Positions 1 through 8,376 of a stretch of 64,000 nucleotides of DNA are shown here, piece by piece. Where the stretch lies: NCBI GenBank assembly GCA_963819885.1, contig CAWFXV010000026.1, forward strand, positions 124,001-188,000. Reading direction: 5' to 3'. Positions within the stretch are counted from its first letter, which is position 1. Every line of letters begins with the position of its first letter. This stretch comes from JACVRX01 sp963819885 (GTDB lineage Bacteria > Actinomycetota > Actinomycetes > Jiangellales > Jiangellaceae). The notes under the pieces are model-generated. The model made no database searches and was not told where the DNA came from. It worked only from the letters and a program-made list of their open reading frames with translations. The translations under genes were made by a program, and so were the position numbers.

Positions 1-1
1 C

Positions 2-2380
2 GTGCACCGTTTCCTCGGCCTGGACGTGGGCGTGATCTTGGCCGGTCTCACGCCGGAGCAGCGCCGGCTTGCCTATGGCGCCGACATCACCTACGGCACG
101 AACAACGAATTCGGCTTCGATTACCTGCGCGACAACATGGCGCTGCGTGTCGAGGACATGGTCCAACGCGGGCATGTCTACGCGATCGTCGACGAGGTCG
201 ACTCGATCTTGATCGACGAGGCGCGCACACCACTGATCATTTCTGGCCCGGCCGACCAGCCGACCCGTTGGTACACCGAGTTCGCCGAGATCGCCGCCCT
301 GCTCCAGCGCGAGCGCGATTATGAGGTCGACGAGAAGAAGCGAACCATCGGCATCCTCGAGTCTGGCATCGAGCGGGTCGAGGACCGGCTCGGCATCGAC
401 AATCTCTACGAGAGCGCCAACACCCCGCTGATTCAGTTCCTGAACAACTCGATCAAGGCCAAGGAGTTGTTCCACCGGGACAAGGAGTACGTCGTCAAAG
501 ACGGCGAGGTCCTCATCGTCGACGAGCATACTGGGCGAATTCTTGCTGGCCGCCGCTACAACGAAGGCATGCATCAGGCGATCGAGGCCAAGGAGGGGGT
601 GGACATCAAGCAGGAGAACCAGACCCTGGCGACCATCACCCTGCAGAACTACTTCCGGCTCTACGACAAGCTGGCCGGGATGACCGGTACGGCGATGACC
701 GAGGCGTCGGAGTTCAACAAGATCTACAACCTGGGTGTCGTGCCGATCCCGACCAACATGGAGATGATCCGCGACGACCAGGCTGACCTCGTATACCGGA
801 CCGAGGAGGCCAAGTTCGCCGCGGTCGTCGAGGACCTCGTCGTGCGGCACACGAACGGCCAGCCGGTACTCGTGGGCACGACCAGCGTCGCGAAGTCCGA
901 GCACCTGTCCCACTTGCTCAGCAAACGCGGCATCCCGCACGAGGTGTTGAACGCCAAGCACCACGAGCGGGAGGCGGCCATCATCGCCCAGGCGGGCCGC
1001 CGCGGCGCGGTCACCGTCGCGACCAACATGGCCGGGCGAGGAACCGACATCATGCTCGGCGGCAACCCGGAGCCGATGGCCATGGCCGAGCTCAAGCAAC
1101 GTGGGATCGAGCCGGTGGAGAGCCCGGAGGAGTACGAGGCCGCGTGGGGGCCGACGTTGGAGAAGCTACAACACCAGGTCGAGACCGAACACTACGAGGT
1201 CATCGAACTCGGTGGGCTGTACGTGCTCGGCACGGAGCGGCATGAGTCACGGCGCATAGACAACCAGCTTCGCGGTCGGTCAGGTCGGCAGGGCGACCCT
1301 GGTGAGTCCCGGTTCTACTTGTCGCTGCAGGACGACTTGATGCGGCTGTTCAAGAGCGAATGGGTCGACATGATCCTCCGCAGCCTGAACATTCCCGACG
1401 ACCAACCGATCGAGCACAAGCGGGTCAGTAACGCGATCAAGGGTGCGCAGACCCAGCGCGAGGCGCAGAACTTCGAGATCCGCAAGGACGTCCTCAAATA
1501 CGACGACGTGCTCAACCGCCAGCGCCAGGTCATCTACCAAGAGCGGCGGATGGTCCTAGAAGGCGGCGACCTGTCCGAACAGATCGGTCACATGCTCGGT
1601 GAGTCGGTGACGGCGTACGTCGGCGGTGCGACGAGCGAGGGTTACCCGGAGGCGTGGGACCTCGATCAGCTGTGGACGGCTCTGCGCACACTGTATCCCG
1701 TCTCGGTGAGCATCGAGGAGACCGAGGACGAGGCAGGCGGGCGCGATGCCCTGACCTCGGAGTTCTTGACTCAGCGGCTGGTCGACGATGCCCGAGCTGC
1801 GTACGCGCTTCGGGAGGCCGAGCTCGGGTCCGAGCCGATGCGCGAGCTCGAGCGTCGCGTGTTACTCACTGTGTTGGACCGCAAGTGGCGCGAGCACCTT
1901 TACGAGATGGACTACCTGCGTGAGGGCATCGGGCTGCGTGCGTTTGCGCAGAAACAGCCGCTGGTCGAATACCAACGGGAGGGATTCGACCTGTTCTCCG
2001 TCATGATGGACGCGATCAAGGAAGAGTCCGTCGGGCTGCTGTTCCACCTCGAAGCTCGCGTCGTAGCACCGCCGACAGACGGCGCCGATTCCCAAACCGC
2101 CCCAACAGCCGCATCGCCGGTGATCGTTGCCAAAGGCTTGGTCGAGACCAAGCGTCCGCAACAGTTGCAATACAGCGCCCCCAGCATCGATGGCGAGAGT
2201 GCCGTCGAGCAGCGGGTCGAGCGCTCCGGTCCGACCGATGGGTCGCGCTCGGCCACAGCCAACGGTCCGGTCCAGGAAAGCGTCGCGTTCGCTGGCACGG
2301 GCAAGAACCGGCCCTGTCCGTGCGGATCCGGCAAGAAATACAAGCTCTGCCACGGCGCTGCCAAGAACCGGCCCACGTAG
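2..2380 (+). CDS. secA: Preprotein translocase ATPase SecA (5' end cut off)
   Basis: SecA is the motor ATPase that drives unfolded preproteins through SecYEG. The reading frame is open at the left edge, so the first GTG is not the real start. About 150 N-terminal residues are missing, including the Walker A motif. What remains has the DEAD-like Walker B (IVDEVDSILIDEARTP, about residues 63-78 of the fragment), the preprotein cross-linking region, the second helicase half with ATNMAGRGTDIMLGG, the LRGRSGRQGDPG motif, the helical scaffold, and the C-terminal zinc site CPCGSGKKYKLCHG used for SecB or lipid contact. A variable linker of about 80 residues precedes the zinc site. The convergent Rv3235-like gene follows, as is common in actinobacteria. 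Identification is certain; whether it is the only secA cannot be seen. Confidence 0.98.
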   Translation: MHRFLGLDVGVILAGLTPEQRRLAYGADITYGTNNEFGFDYLRDNMALRVEDMVQRGHVYAIVDEVDSILIDEARTPLIISGPADQPTRWYTEFAEIAALLQRERDYEVDEKKRTIGILESGIERVEDRLGIDNLYESANTPLIQFLNNSIKAKELFHRDKEYVVKDGEVLIVDEHTGRILAGRRYNEGMHQAIEAKEGVDIKQENQTLATITLQNYFRLYDKLAGMTGTAMTEASEFNKIYNLGVVPIPTNMEMIRDDQADLVYRTEEAKFAAVVEDLVVRHTNGQPVLVGTTSVAKSEHLSHLLSKRGIPHEVLNAKHHEREAAIIAQAGRRGAVTVATNMAGRGTDIMLGGNPEPMAMAELKQRGIEPVESPEEYEAAWGPTLEKLQHQVETEHYEVIELGGLYVLGTERHESRRIDNQLRGRSGRQGDPGESRFYLSLQDDLMRLFKSEWVDMILRSLNIPDDQPIEHKRVSNAIKGAQTQREAQNFEIRKDVLKYDDVLNRQRQVIYQERRMVLEGGDLSEQIGHMLGESVTAYVGGATSEGYPEAWDLDQLWTALRTLYPVSVSIEETEDEAGGRDALTSEFLTQRLVDDARAAYALREAELGSEPMRELERRVLLTVLDRKWREHLYEMDYLREGIGLRAFAQKQPLVEYQREGFDLFSVMMDAIKEESVGLLFHLEARVVAPPTDGADSQTAPTAASPVIVAKGLVETKRPQQLQYSAPSIDGESAVEQRVERSGPTDGSRSATANGPVQESVAFAGTGKNRPCPCGSGKKYKLCHGAAKNRPT

Positions 2381-2399
2381 CGAGGCCGCATAGGTCGGG

Positions 2400-2478
2400 C
2401 TGCGGGATGCCGGCTGAGGTGTGGTCGGGCGTGGGAGGCCGACGAAGTCGGCCGACGGGCGGAGCCGGCATCCCGCAG
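2400..2478. repeat. Palindromic intergenic element, family 2 copy 1 (possible bidirectional terminator)
   Basis: A perfect 16-base inverted repeat, CTGCGGGATGCCGGCT at 2400-2415 against its complement at 2463-2478, encloses a second hairpin, GGCCGAC-GAA-GTCGGCC at 2437-2453. It fills the gap between convergent secA and the Rv3235-like gene. The core at about 2428-2476 is very similar, in inverted orientation, to 14335-14382. Confidence 0.7.
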
Positions 2479-2494
2479 ACCGACTCAACAGACC

Positions 2495-3103
2495 TCAGAC
2501 GATGTCCAGCGCGGTGCACCGCCAATGTCCGTGGTCGGCCTCGAGCCGCAAGGCGAGGGCACGGCAACGCCCGGACACCGCTACGACGGCGGTGGCTTCC
2601 AAGACGCCGTCGCGCGGACGGCAAACTCGCACCGAGCGCACCCGTGGGCGGGGTCCGGCTGCGGGCACGCGGCCGGCGAGCCGGTGAGTGAGCATCTCGT
2701 ACACGCTCTCGTCGGTCCATCGCACCAGCTGCTGCAGCGGCCGATGGCCAGATAGGGCCTCGGCGATTCCCTGCGCCAGCCGAGCGGACCACCGGCGGGC
2801 ATCTGGTGGCTCCGTAGGCCGAGCCGCGACGCGACCACGCCGGCTCGGCATCGGTGTCGACGCGCCACCAGCATCCAGGTCCACCAGGTGAAGGGCGGCG
2901 GCGGGTTCGGGCACCGCGGGTGCTCCTCCAGGCAGGACATGAGCGAGGGCCAGCGAACCCTGCGTGACCGGCGGTGAGTTAGCTGCGCTGCCGACTGATG
3001 CCACTGGACCATCGCCGCGCTCGTCGTCGAACGGCGGCTCGCGCGTTGGCAGGGGTATGCGCCGAGCCGTGGTTGCCTGCTCGGGCGGCGAGGTAGCCGA
3101 CAT
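2495..3103 (-). CDS. Rv3235-like conserved actinobacterial protein
   Basis: A 202-residue protein with a low-complexity, proline-rich N-terminal half. The compact C-terminal half (about residues 95-202) is rich in Arg, Trp and Val, with a run LVRWTDESVYEMLTHR followed by alternating basic beta-strands. This layout, and a position just downstream of and convergent with secA, match the Rv3235 family, whose function is unknown. I chose the ATG at 3103 because GGGA lies about 6 bases upstream; an ATG-less extension to 3142 is open but has no Shine-Dalgarno. It lies 19 bases after the LysM gene on the same strand and is probably co-transcribed with it. No signal peptide or membrane segment is seen. 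Confidence 0.7.
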   Translation of the reverse strand: MSATSPPEQATTARRIPLPTREPPFDDERGDGPVASVGSAANSPPVTQGSLALAHVLPGGAPAVPEPAAALHLVDLDAGGASTPMPSRRGRVAARPTEPPDARRWSARLAQGIAEALSGHRPLQQLVRWTDESVYEMLTHRLAGRVPAAGPRPRVRSVRVCRPRDGVLEATAVVAVSGRCRALALRLEADHGHWRCTALDIV

Positions 3104-3122
3104 CGTTGTTCCCTGTCTGTCG

Positions 3123-3830
3123 TCACTGTGCCGTGGGGACATGGAGCACCATTCCGGGCAGCAGCAGGTCTGGGTCGGCGCCGATGGTGGTGCGGTTCAG
3201 CGCGTACCAGCGGGGCCATTCGGCGGCAATGGCGGTGTCAGCCGGGTTGGCATCGGAGGCCTGGGCGAGCGCCTCGGCTGCGATGGTCCACAAGCAGTCG
3301 CCCGGCCTGACGACGACCGTCGGGACCTCCGTCTGGGGCGATCCGGTATGTCCTGGTCGGCTTGCCACCGTGGCGGCGTTCGCCGACTGACTCCACCCCG
3401 GGCGGCTGACGTCGGGCAAGGAGAGAACGTCGGCGGCAGCCGAACCGGGCCGGGTCGTGATGCTCGCTGCCATCGGCACGGCAGCCACGGGTAGGGCGGC
3501 GACGGTACCCGGGCCGGCAGCGACCGTTAGACCGAGTACCAGCCGTGCCGCTCCGCGCATCGCTACGGGAGTCAGCCGGGCTGCAGCCGCGGTGGCGAAC
3601 CGTCCCAAGGCGCCAGGGATGGAGCCCAGCGCCGTCACCGCGAGCACCAGCACAACCCAGCCGAGCAGTGCCCAACAGCCGGCGGCGGCAGCTAGACCGA
3701 GCAAGTCGTCGAATCGTGCCGTGCCGGCTCGGGCCGCCGAGAGCGGCGCGGCGGTAGCCCAACGCAAGGCGAGGACGACGAAGACGAACGAGGCTGTGCT
3801 CACCGCACGTTGTAGCGCTCGGTGAATCAC
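3123..3830 (-). CDS. LysM-domain membrane protein
   Basis: 235 residues. Two hydrophobic segments lie at about residues 10-30 and 45-72, followed by an Ala/Pro-rich linker. The C-terminal LysM module (about 172-233) has the pattern VVVRPGDCLWTIA...WPRWYALNR..IG.DPDLLLPGMVLHVP. LysM binds peptidoglycan or chitin N-acetylglucosamine, so the C-terminus is expected outside the membrane, touching the wall. The GTG start at 3830 has GGAG 6 bases upstream. Such proteins commonly sit next to the SAF/CpaE-like genes of this neighbourhood. The exact role is unknown. Confidence 0.85.
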   Translation of the reverse strand: MIHRALQRAVSTASFVFVVLALRWATAAPLSAARAGTARFDDLLGLAAAAGCWALLGWVVLVLAVTALGSIPGALGRFATAAAARLTPVAMRGAARLVLGLTVAAGPGTVAALPVAAVPMAASITTRPGSAAADVLSLPDVSRPGWSQSANAATVASRPGHTGSPQTEVPTVVVRPGDCLWTIAAEALAQASDANPADTAIAAEWPRWYALNRTTIGADPDLLLPGMVLHVPTAQ

Positions 3831-3974
3831 GGTCGTCTCCGTTGATGGAAGATACGTTTGTTTGATTCCGTTTACTTACTGGAACGTCCAGATGATGTCA
3901 AGTATGGTCGTCCACAATTCACAGGTGTACGGTCGCCGCACTCCTGGTCGGCGGCGGAGAGGACAGGTCTCGGC

Positions 3975-4532
3975 GTGCGGTGGCAGCGGTTGTTCGACGA
4001 TCTCGAAGCTCAGGTGGAGCAGGCCGATCAGGCCGTGCTCGACGCCGAGGTCGCGGACCGAACCCGCCGGGAGATGGCTCGGGTGCGGCTGGCCGACCGG
4101 CTGCGTGCGTCGGTTGGAGCGTCGATCGTGATCCGGTTGACCGGTATCGGATCGTTGACCGCCGTTGTCGAAGCGGCCGGGCCGGACTGGGTGCTGGTCA
4201 CCGAGCGGGCAGGTATCGAGACTCTCCTGCCGTTGCACGCCGTGCTGAACGTGACCGGGCTCGGCGCGCAGGCAGCGGTACCGGGCAGCGAGGGAGCCGT
4301 CGAAGCCCGACTCGGACTCGGCTATGCCCTACGCCGCATCGCGCGTGACCGGAGTCCGGTGGTAGTCACTCTCTCCGACGGATCGACAGCCCGCGGCACC
4401 GTCGATCGCGTCGGTGCCGACGCCTTCGATCTCGCCGAGACCGGCGCGGCCAGGGCCGGCCGTTCGGCTCGGGAGGCCACCGGCCAGACGGTCCCCTTCG
4501 CGGCCTTGAGCGCCCTGCGCAGGACGGTCTAG
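3975..4532 (+). CDS. Conserved actinobacterial protein of unknown function
   Basis: 185 residues starting VRWQRLFDDLEAQ. A short amphipathic helix is followed by a basic helix (RTRREMARVRLADRLRASVG) and small beta-rich repeats of the type IVIRLTGIGSLTAVVEAAGPDWVLVTE and VVVTLSDGSTARGTVDRVGADAFDLAE, which resemble an Sm/LSm or SH3-like barrel. The frame is open further upstream to 3858. I prefer GTG 3975 because homologous-looking sequence begins there, GAGAGG lies about 10 bases upstream, and 3831-3960 is AT-richer and reads as a divergent promoter. The stop codon overlaps that of the convergent HTH gene. No function is claimed. Confidence 0.75.
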   Translation: MRWQRLFDDLEAQVEQADQAVLDAEVADRTRREMARVRLADRLRASVGASIVIRLTGIGSLTAVVEAAGPDWVLVTERAGIETLLPLHAVLNVTGLGAQAAVPGSEGAVEARLGLGYALRRIARDRSPVVVTLSDGSTARGTVDRVGADAFDLAETGAARAGRSAREATGQTVPFAALSALRRTV

Positions 4533-4801
4533 TCGAGACTGTCGGTGCTGTCTGCGGGATCATCAACTGGGGATGACGGCGCTCCGAGCGGATGGGTCGT
4601 GACGAAGTCACGAGTCTGCGCGTACATCCGCTGGATGTAGTCCTCCAGGACGCTGGCCTCGACCCGCCACTGCCCCCGGCCACCGATCTTGATGGCGGGC
4701 AAGTCACCGCTGCGGACCAGTGCGTACGCCTGTGCCGAGGAGATGTTGAGAACCTCGGCGACGTCGGCAAGCTGCAGAAACCGTCGGTCAGCCGCCGTCA
4801 T
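4529..4801 (-). CDS. Small helix-turn-helix protein, excisionase/BldC-like
   Basis: A 90-residue protein. Residues about 8-55 (FLQLADVAEVLNISSAQAYA ... GRGQWRVEASVLEDYIQ) form the winged HTH of the MerR/excisionase family that BldC also uses. It is cytoplasmic and expected to bind DNA. The C-terminal tail is acidic and disordered. It diverges from the SAF/CpaE-like pair across a 131-base region, so those genes are plausible targets. A phage or conjugative origin is not indicated, since no integrase is present. Confidence 0.85.
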   Translation of the reverse strand: MTAADRRFLQLADVAEVLNISSAQAYALVRSGDLPAIKIGGRGQWRVEASVLEDYIQRMYAQTRDFVTTHPLGAPSSPVDDPADSTDSLD

Positions 4802-4854
4802 CGCTTCTCCTCGTCACTGCGATCGTCCTGATGCGGCAGTGTGGCACGGGTTGC

Positions 4855-4880
4855 CTGTGGACGATTCCGGTTGTCCACAG
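4855..4880. promoter_or_regulatory. Inverted CTGTGGAC/GTCCACAG pair resembling two DnaA boxes
   Basis: Perfect 8-base arms at 4855-4862 and 4873-4880 with a 10-base spacer. The right arm reads TTGTCCACA, the actinobacterial DnaA-box consensus; the left arm reads CGTCCACAG on the other strand. The site lies in the divergent promoter of the HTH gene and the SAF gene and could equally be an operator for the HTH protein. Confidence 0.4.
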
Positions 4881-4898
4881 CGGCTGACCGACTATCCT
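4871..4898 (+). promoter_or_regulatory. Putative sigma-70-type promoter of the SAF/CpaE-like operon
   Basis: TTGTCC at 4871-4876 and TATCCT at 4893-4898 are separated by 16 bases, about 35 bases before the SAF-gene start. The -35 element overlaps the right arm of the inverted repeat, so a protein bound there would be expected to repress. Confidence 0.4.
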
Positions 4899-4932
4899 CT
4901 GCGCGGTATTCAGCCGTGCTCGCGCAGGGGGA

Positions 4933-5658
4933 ATGGTGGTTCAGACCGATGCCGCTGCCGTCCAATCGCCGTCCGTTTCGCCCAGCGCAGGCGACATCGG
5001 TTCGCCACAGGCGTCGAGACTGCGGCGAGCCCGCTGGCTCGACCCGCGCCTGATCACGGGCATCCTGCTCGTCCTCGGCTCTGTGGTCGTGGGCACGAGA
5101 GTGATCGCAGCCGCCGACCAGACCCTGCCAGTCCTGGTCGCGGCGACCGACTTGGCCCCTGGGCAAGCCCTCAGTGTCGAGCTCGTCGAGACTCGCAACG
5201 TGATGCTCGACGGCAATCTCGACCGCTATGTCAGCGGCCCGATCGGGGATGGATACGTGGTCGTCCGGGCTGTCGGCGAAGGAGAGTTGCTTCCGCGCTC
5301 GTCGGTGGCGCCGGCAACCGGGGATGGTGAGCTGCGTTATGTCACGATCCCGCTACCGGCAGCCGAGGTTCCGGTGAGCATGAACCGCGGAGCAGTCGTA
5401 GATGTCTGGCGGATCCCACCGGCGGACGCTGCAGACCGGATTGCCGAGCGCCTGCTCACCGGTGTCGGGGTCACCGACTCCGACTCGGGGGAGGGCGGAC
5501 TGGCGACGGCCGGCGGACAGGCGCGGGTGACCCTTGCCGTCGCGGCCGCCGATGTCGGTCGATCCCCGGCCGAGCAGAACGAGGCCATCGGCGCTCTGGT
5601 CACGGCTGCCCGTGACGGTCTCGTCTACCTGACGGTCGTCCCAGAGGCGCCACAGTGA
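4933..5658 (+). CDS. SAF-domain (CpaB/RcpC-like) membrane protein
   Basis: 241 residues. A basic cytoplasmic head (RLRRARWLDPR) precedes one membrane helix at about 36-56. Next comes a SAF domain at about 62-125 with the hallmark VLVAATDLAPGQALSVELVE, then a beta-rich C-terminal domain. SAF proteins such as CpaB/RcpC assemble Flp pili at the envelope, and many actinobacteria carry this shorter form without a full tad locus. The purine-rich AGGGGGA abuts ATG 4933, so GTG 4936 is an equally good start. The stop overlaps the next start by 4 bases (GTGA), indicating an operon. No pilin or TadA-type ATPase gene is visible nearby. Confidence 0.85.
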   Translation: MVVQTDAAAVQSPSVSPSAGDIGSPQASRLRRARWLDPRLITGILLVLGSVVVGTRVIAAADQTLPVLVAATDLAPGQALSVELVETRNVMLDGNLDRYVSGPIGDGYVVVRAVGEGELLPRSSVAPATGDGELRYVTIPLPAAEVPVSMNRGAVVDVWRIPPADAADRIAERLLTGVGVTDSDSGEGGLATAGGQARVTLAVAAADVGRSPAEQNEAIGALVTAARDGLVYLTVVPEAPQ

Positions 5659-6950
5659 CCATTGCGGTCCTGACGGCGGTGACCGGTGCCGGCTGGGAGT
5701 CGAGGCTCGTCGCCGCATTGGAGAGCGAGAGCAGTGGCCTCGCGGTGGTCCGCCGCTGCGTCGACGTGGCCGATCTGTTGGCCGCCGTTGCCACCGGGCA
5801 CGGGCGGGCTGTTCTCCTCTCGGCCGACCTGCGGCGCCTCGACCGAGACGTTCTCGGTCGCATCGCGACCGCGCAGGTCGCCGTCGTGGGAGTCGTGCCA
5901 GTCGGCGATGAGCAGGCCGAGCGCCGACTTCGCCAACTCGGCGTCGACCAGGTTGTGACCGCTGAGGCCACGACCGGTGATGTCTGCATGGCGGTACGTC
6001 GGGCGATCGAGAAGTTGTCCGCTCACCCCGACGGCTTCGACACCAGCGAGAACGACGACGAGCAGGACGAGCTGGTCAACGGGCTGCCGGCAGGTCTTCA
6101 GGCGACGATGGGCCGGGTGGTCGCCGTGTGGGGGCCCACCGGAGCACCCGGCCGGACGACCATCGCCGTCAACCTGGCAGCCGAGGCGGCCCTGTTGGGA
6201 CGTAGTTCTCTGCTGGCCGATGCGGATACCTACGGCGGAGCGGTCGGGCAAGTCCTCGGACTGCTCGACGAGGCACCGGGACTGGCCGGTGCCGCTCGTT
6301 CGGCCAACAACGGGCAATTGGATCTGCCGGCGCTGGCTCGGCACGCGCGGCAGGTGACGCCACGGCTACGAGTCCTGACCGGTATCACGCGGACCGAACG
6401 GTGGCCGGAGATACGGCCAGCGTCACTGGAGGTGGTGTGGGCGCTGGCCCGGGGGCTGGCCGAGGTCACCGTGGTCGACAGCGGGTTCTGCCTCGAGCAG
6501 GATGAGGAGCTCAGCTTCGACACCGCCGCACCGCGCCGGAACGGCGCGACTCTGACGACCATCGAACTGGCCGACGTCGTGGTTGCCGTCGGCACGGCCG
6601 ACCCCGTGGGGCTGCAACGGCTGGTGCGTGGGCTGTCGGACTTGCGCGAGGCGGTGCCCGGTGTCGAGGTCCACGTCGTTGTCAATCGCGTGCGGCCCTC
6701 GGTCGTCGGTATGGACCCGGAACGGCAGGTGCGTGCGGCACTGGAGCGTTATGCGGGTGTGCTCCGCGCCACTCTCGTACCCGAAGACCGGGCTGCCGTC
6801 GACGCCGCTCTGCTCCGCGGCCAAACGCTGGCTGAGGTCGCGCCGAAATCCGCTGCCAGGCAAGCCGTCGCACGTTTGGCCGGCGAGCTGGTCGGCGTCA
6901 GCCAGCAACGGCGCGCGCCGAAGCGCCGTCGCCTTCGGGTCCGGGCCTGA
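5655..6950 (+). CDS. CpaE-like ParA/MinD-family protein with altered P-loop
   Basis: 431 residues. A receiver-like N-terminal domain (about 1-120, ending in RQLGVDQVVTAEAT) is joined to a MinD/CpaE-type P-loop domain (about 153-410). The deviant Walker A is GPTGAPGRTT at 160-169, where the usual KGGxGKT carries Gly-Pro-Thr in place of the signature Lys and Arg in place of the P-loop Lys. LLADADTYGG and VVDSGF occupy the switch positions. A very basic tail (RRAPKRRRLRVR) ends the protein. CpaE localises Flp-pilus machinery. With the SAF gene it forms a two-gene operon, probably working at the membrane. Catalytic ATP hydrolysis is uncertain because of the substitutions. Confidence 0.85.
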   Translation: MTIAVLTAVTGAGWESRLVAALESESSGLAVVRRCVDVADLLAAVATGHGRAVLLSADLRRLDRDVLGRIATAQVAVVGVVPVGDEQAERRLRQLGVDQVVTAEATTGDVCMAVRRAIEKLSAHPDGFDTSENDDEQDELVNGLPAGLQATMGRVVAVWGPTGAPGRTTIAVNLAAEAALLGRSSLLADADTYGGAVGQVLGLLDEAPGLAGAARSANNGQLDLPALARHARQVTPRLRVLTGITRTERWPEIRPASLEVVWALARGLAEVTVVDSGFCLEQDEELSFDTAAPRRNGATLTTIELADVVVAVGTADPVGLQRLVRGLSDLREAVPGVEVHVVVNRVRPSVVGMDPERQVRAALERYAGVLRATLVPEDRAAVDAALLRGQTLAEVAPKSAARQAVARLAGELVGVSQQRRAPKRRRLRVRA

Positions 6951-6970
6951 CCTCTACCCTCTGCGACGCG

Positions 6971-7023
6971 ACTGGAGGGTTCTCCACGTCTCCCGACCGT
7001 CGAGAGGTGGAAATACCTCCAGT
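6971..7023. terminator. Long imperfect hairpin between convergent genes
   Basis: ACTGGAGG (6971-6978) pairs with CCTCCAGT (7016-7023). Inside it TCCAC..CTC pairs with GAG..GTGGA, leaving a short loop. It lies between the ends of the CpaE-like gene and the convergent membrane-protein gene. There is no clear T-tract, so function as a terminator is inferred from position. Confidence 0.45.
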
Positions 7024-7053
7024 CAGCAATTGTTTGGACGATGCGAAGATCGT

Positions 7054-8376
7054 TCAAGCAGCGAACAGAAGCAACAACCCGGTAACGGTGTAAGCGACCA
7101 TCACCGCGAGAAGCGGCAGTTGGGCGAGCAATGCCCGCCGGGGTGGGAAGAGTCGGACCGAACGGTCGTGCGCCGAAACGATACCCAGGACGTGGCCGAT
7201 CACGATTGCTGCGACCTGCAGACTCGCCACCAGAGTCGGCTGGTTGGCCAGCCATCGGTTCTCGGCCACGTTGCCCAGCCCGAACCAGTTCGCGCCGATG
7301 CCCAACGGGTCGGCCAGTAACACCAGGGTGTGCTGGCCCTCGAGGACGAACAGGGTCAGGTAGTGGGCGATGACATACCCGACGGCAATCGGAACCACCG
7401 AGTGGGCGAACACATCGGAACGGGTGGGCAGCCCGGCTACGCGCCCGGAGCACCACACCGCGAATGCAAACGTCGTGTAGACGAGCACGACGGCGCCGAT
7501 CAGCCCGGCGGTACCGGCTGCCGTCGATCCGATGCCTGACTCCTGCGTCCAGCGCGCCCACCACGGCGAGGCCGACGCACTGTCGTACATGGTGGAGCCG
7601 AGCAGCACCGCCATCGCAGCGGTGAGCCCAGGGTGAGCAGGCAGCCCGTCAAGGTTCTCCAGCGGGCGGCGGGCGACTAGCGGGCCGTCGGAGCTCCGAC
7701 CGAGCCAGGACAGCCGCCCGACCACCATCGAGTAGGTCTCGAATGGGTCGGCGCGCTCGAACCACCGCGACCCGAACACCACCGCACCGACCATCGAAAC
7801 CCCGACGAAGACAGCGAACCACGCGCGGATCACCGGCGTCGTCGCCCGATCGGGGGCCACCAGCTCCAGCCAGGTGAACGCAACAAGCCACACTGCGGCG
7901 GGCCAGAGCCCTACCCAGGACGGCAGCCGCCGGACCCCTTTGGCCGGATCGAGCCCGATGGCTTTGCACAGCACCAGATGCATGGTGCGTAGCGGGTTGA
8001 CCAGCCGCCACACCGGACCGAGCAGGAGCGAGGCGGGCACGAGTCCCACCCAGAGCAGCACGTAGACCACGCCCGCCGTCGGGTTGGTCGCGAGGTCGGG
8101 GCCGGCAACGGCCGCGAGCGTGACATAGGCAGCCATCGCAAGGCCGAGAATGCGCAGCGTCCACCGCGTCCATCGCGAGTCGGCGGCCCGGGTCAACGCG
8201 CCGGGCAGCGGGCGGCCGCTGTCGTCGCCGTGATACCTCGACTCCTTCCAGGCGAAGCCCAAGATCAAGAACGACACGACGAGCGCGAGGGCAGCGCCGA
8301 GAACGGCCAGTCCGAACGGGATCGGCAGATCTTGCCGGCCGCCGACGCCGTGCGCGAGGAGGGCCGCTGCGATCAC
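7054..8376 (-). CDS. Polytopic membrane protein (family often labelled fenitrothion hydrolase)
   Basis: 440 residues with about ten hydrophobic segments spread from residue 22 to the C-terminus, and conserved-looking polar stretches such as GPVWRLVNPLRTMH, RWFERADPFETYSMVVGRLS and AVGYVIAHYLTLFVLEGQH. Actinobacterial relatives are commonly auto-named fenitrothion hydrolase; I see no hydrolase motif and treat that label as unproven. Its start overlaps the end of the cupredoxin-like lipoprotein gene by 4 bases (ATGA), so the two are translationally coupled and may act together in the membrane, perhaps with a metal or electron carrier. The histidines in the membrane segments are candidate ligands. 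Confidence 0.7.
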   Translation of the reverse strand: MIAAALLAHGVGGRQDLPIPFGLAVLGAALALVVSFLILGFAWKESRYHGDDSGRPLPGALTRAADSRWTRWTLRILGLAMAAYVTLAAVAGPDLATNPTAGVVYVLLWVGLVPASLLLGPVWRLVNPLRTMHLVLCKAIGLDPAKGVRRLPSWVGLWPAAVWLVAFTWLELVAPDRATTPVIRAWFAVFVGVSMVGAVVFGSRWFERADPFETYSMVVGRLSWLGRSSDGPLVARRPLENLDGLPAHPGLTAAMAVLLGSTMYDSASASPWWARWTQESGIGSTAAGTAGLIGAVVLVYTTFAFAVWCSGRVAGLPTRSDVFAHSVVPIAVGYVIAHYLTLFVLEGQHTLVLLADPLGIGANWFGLGNVAENRWLANQPTLVASLQVAAIVIGHVLGIVSAHDRSVRLFPPRRALLAQLPLLAVMVAYTVTGLLLLFAA

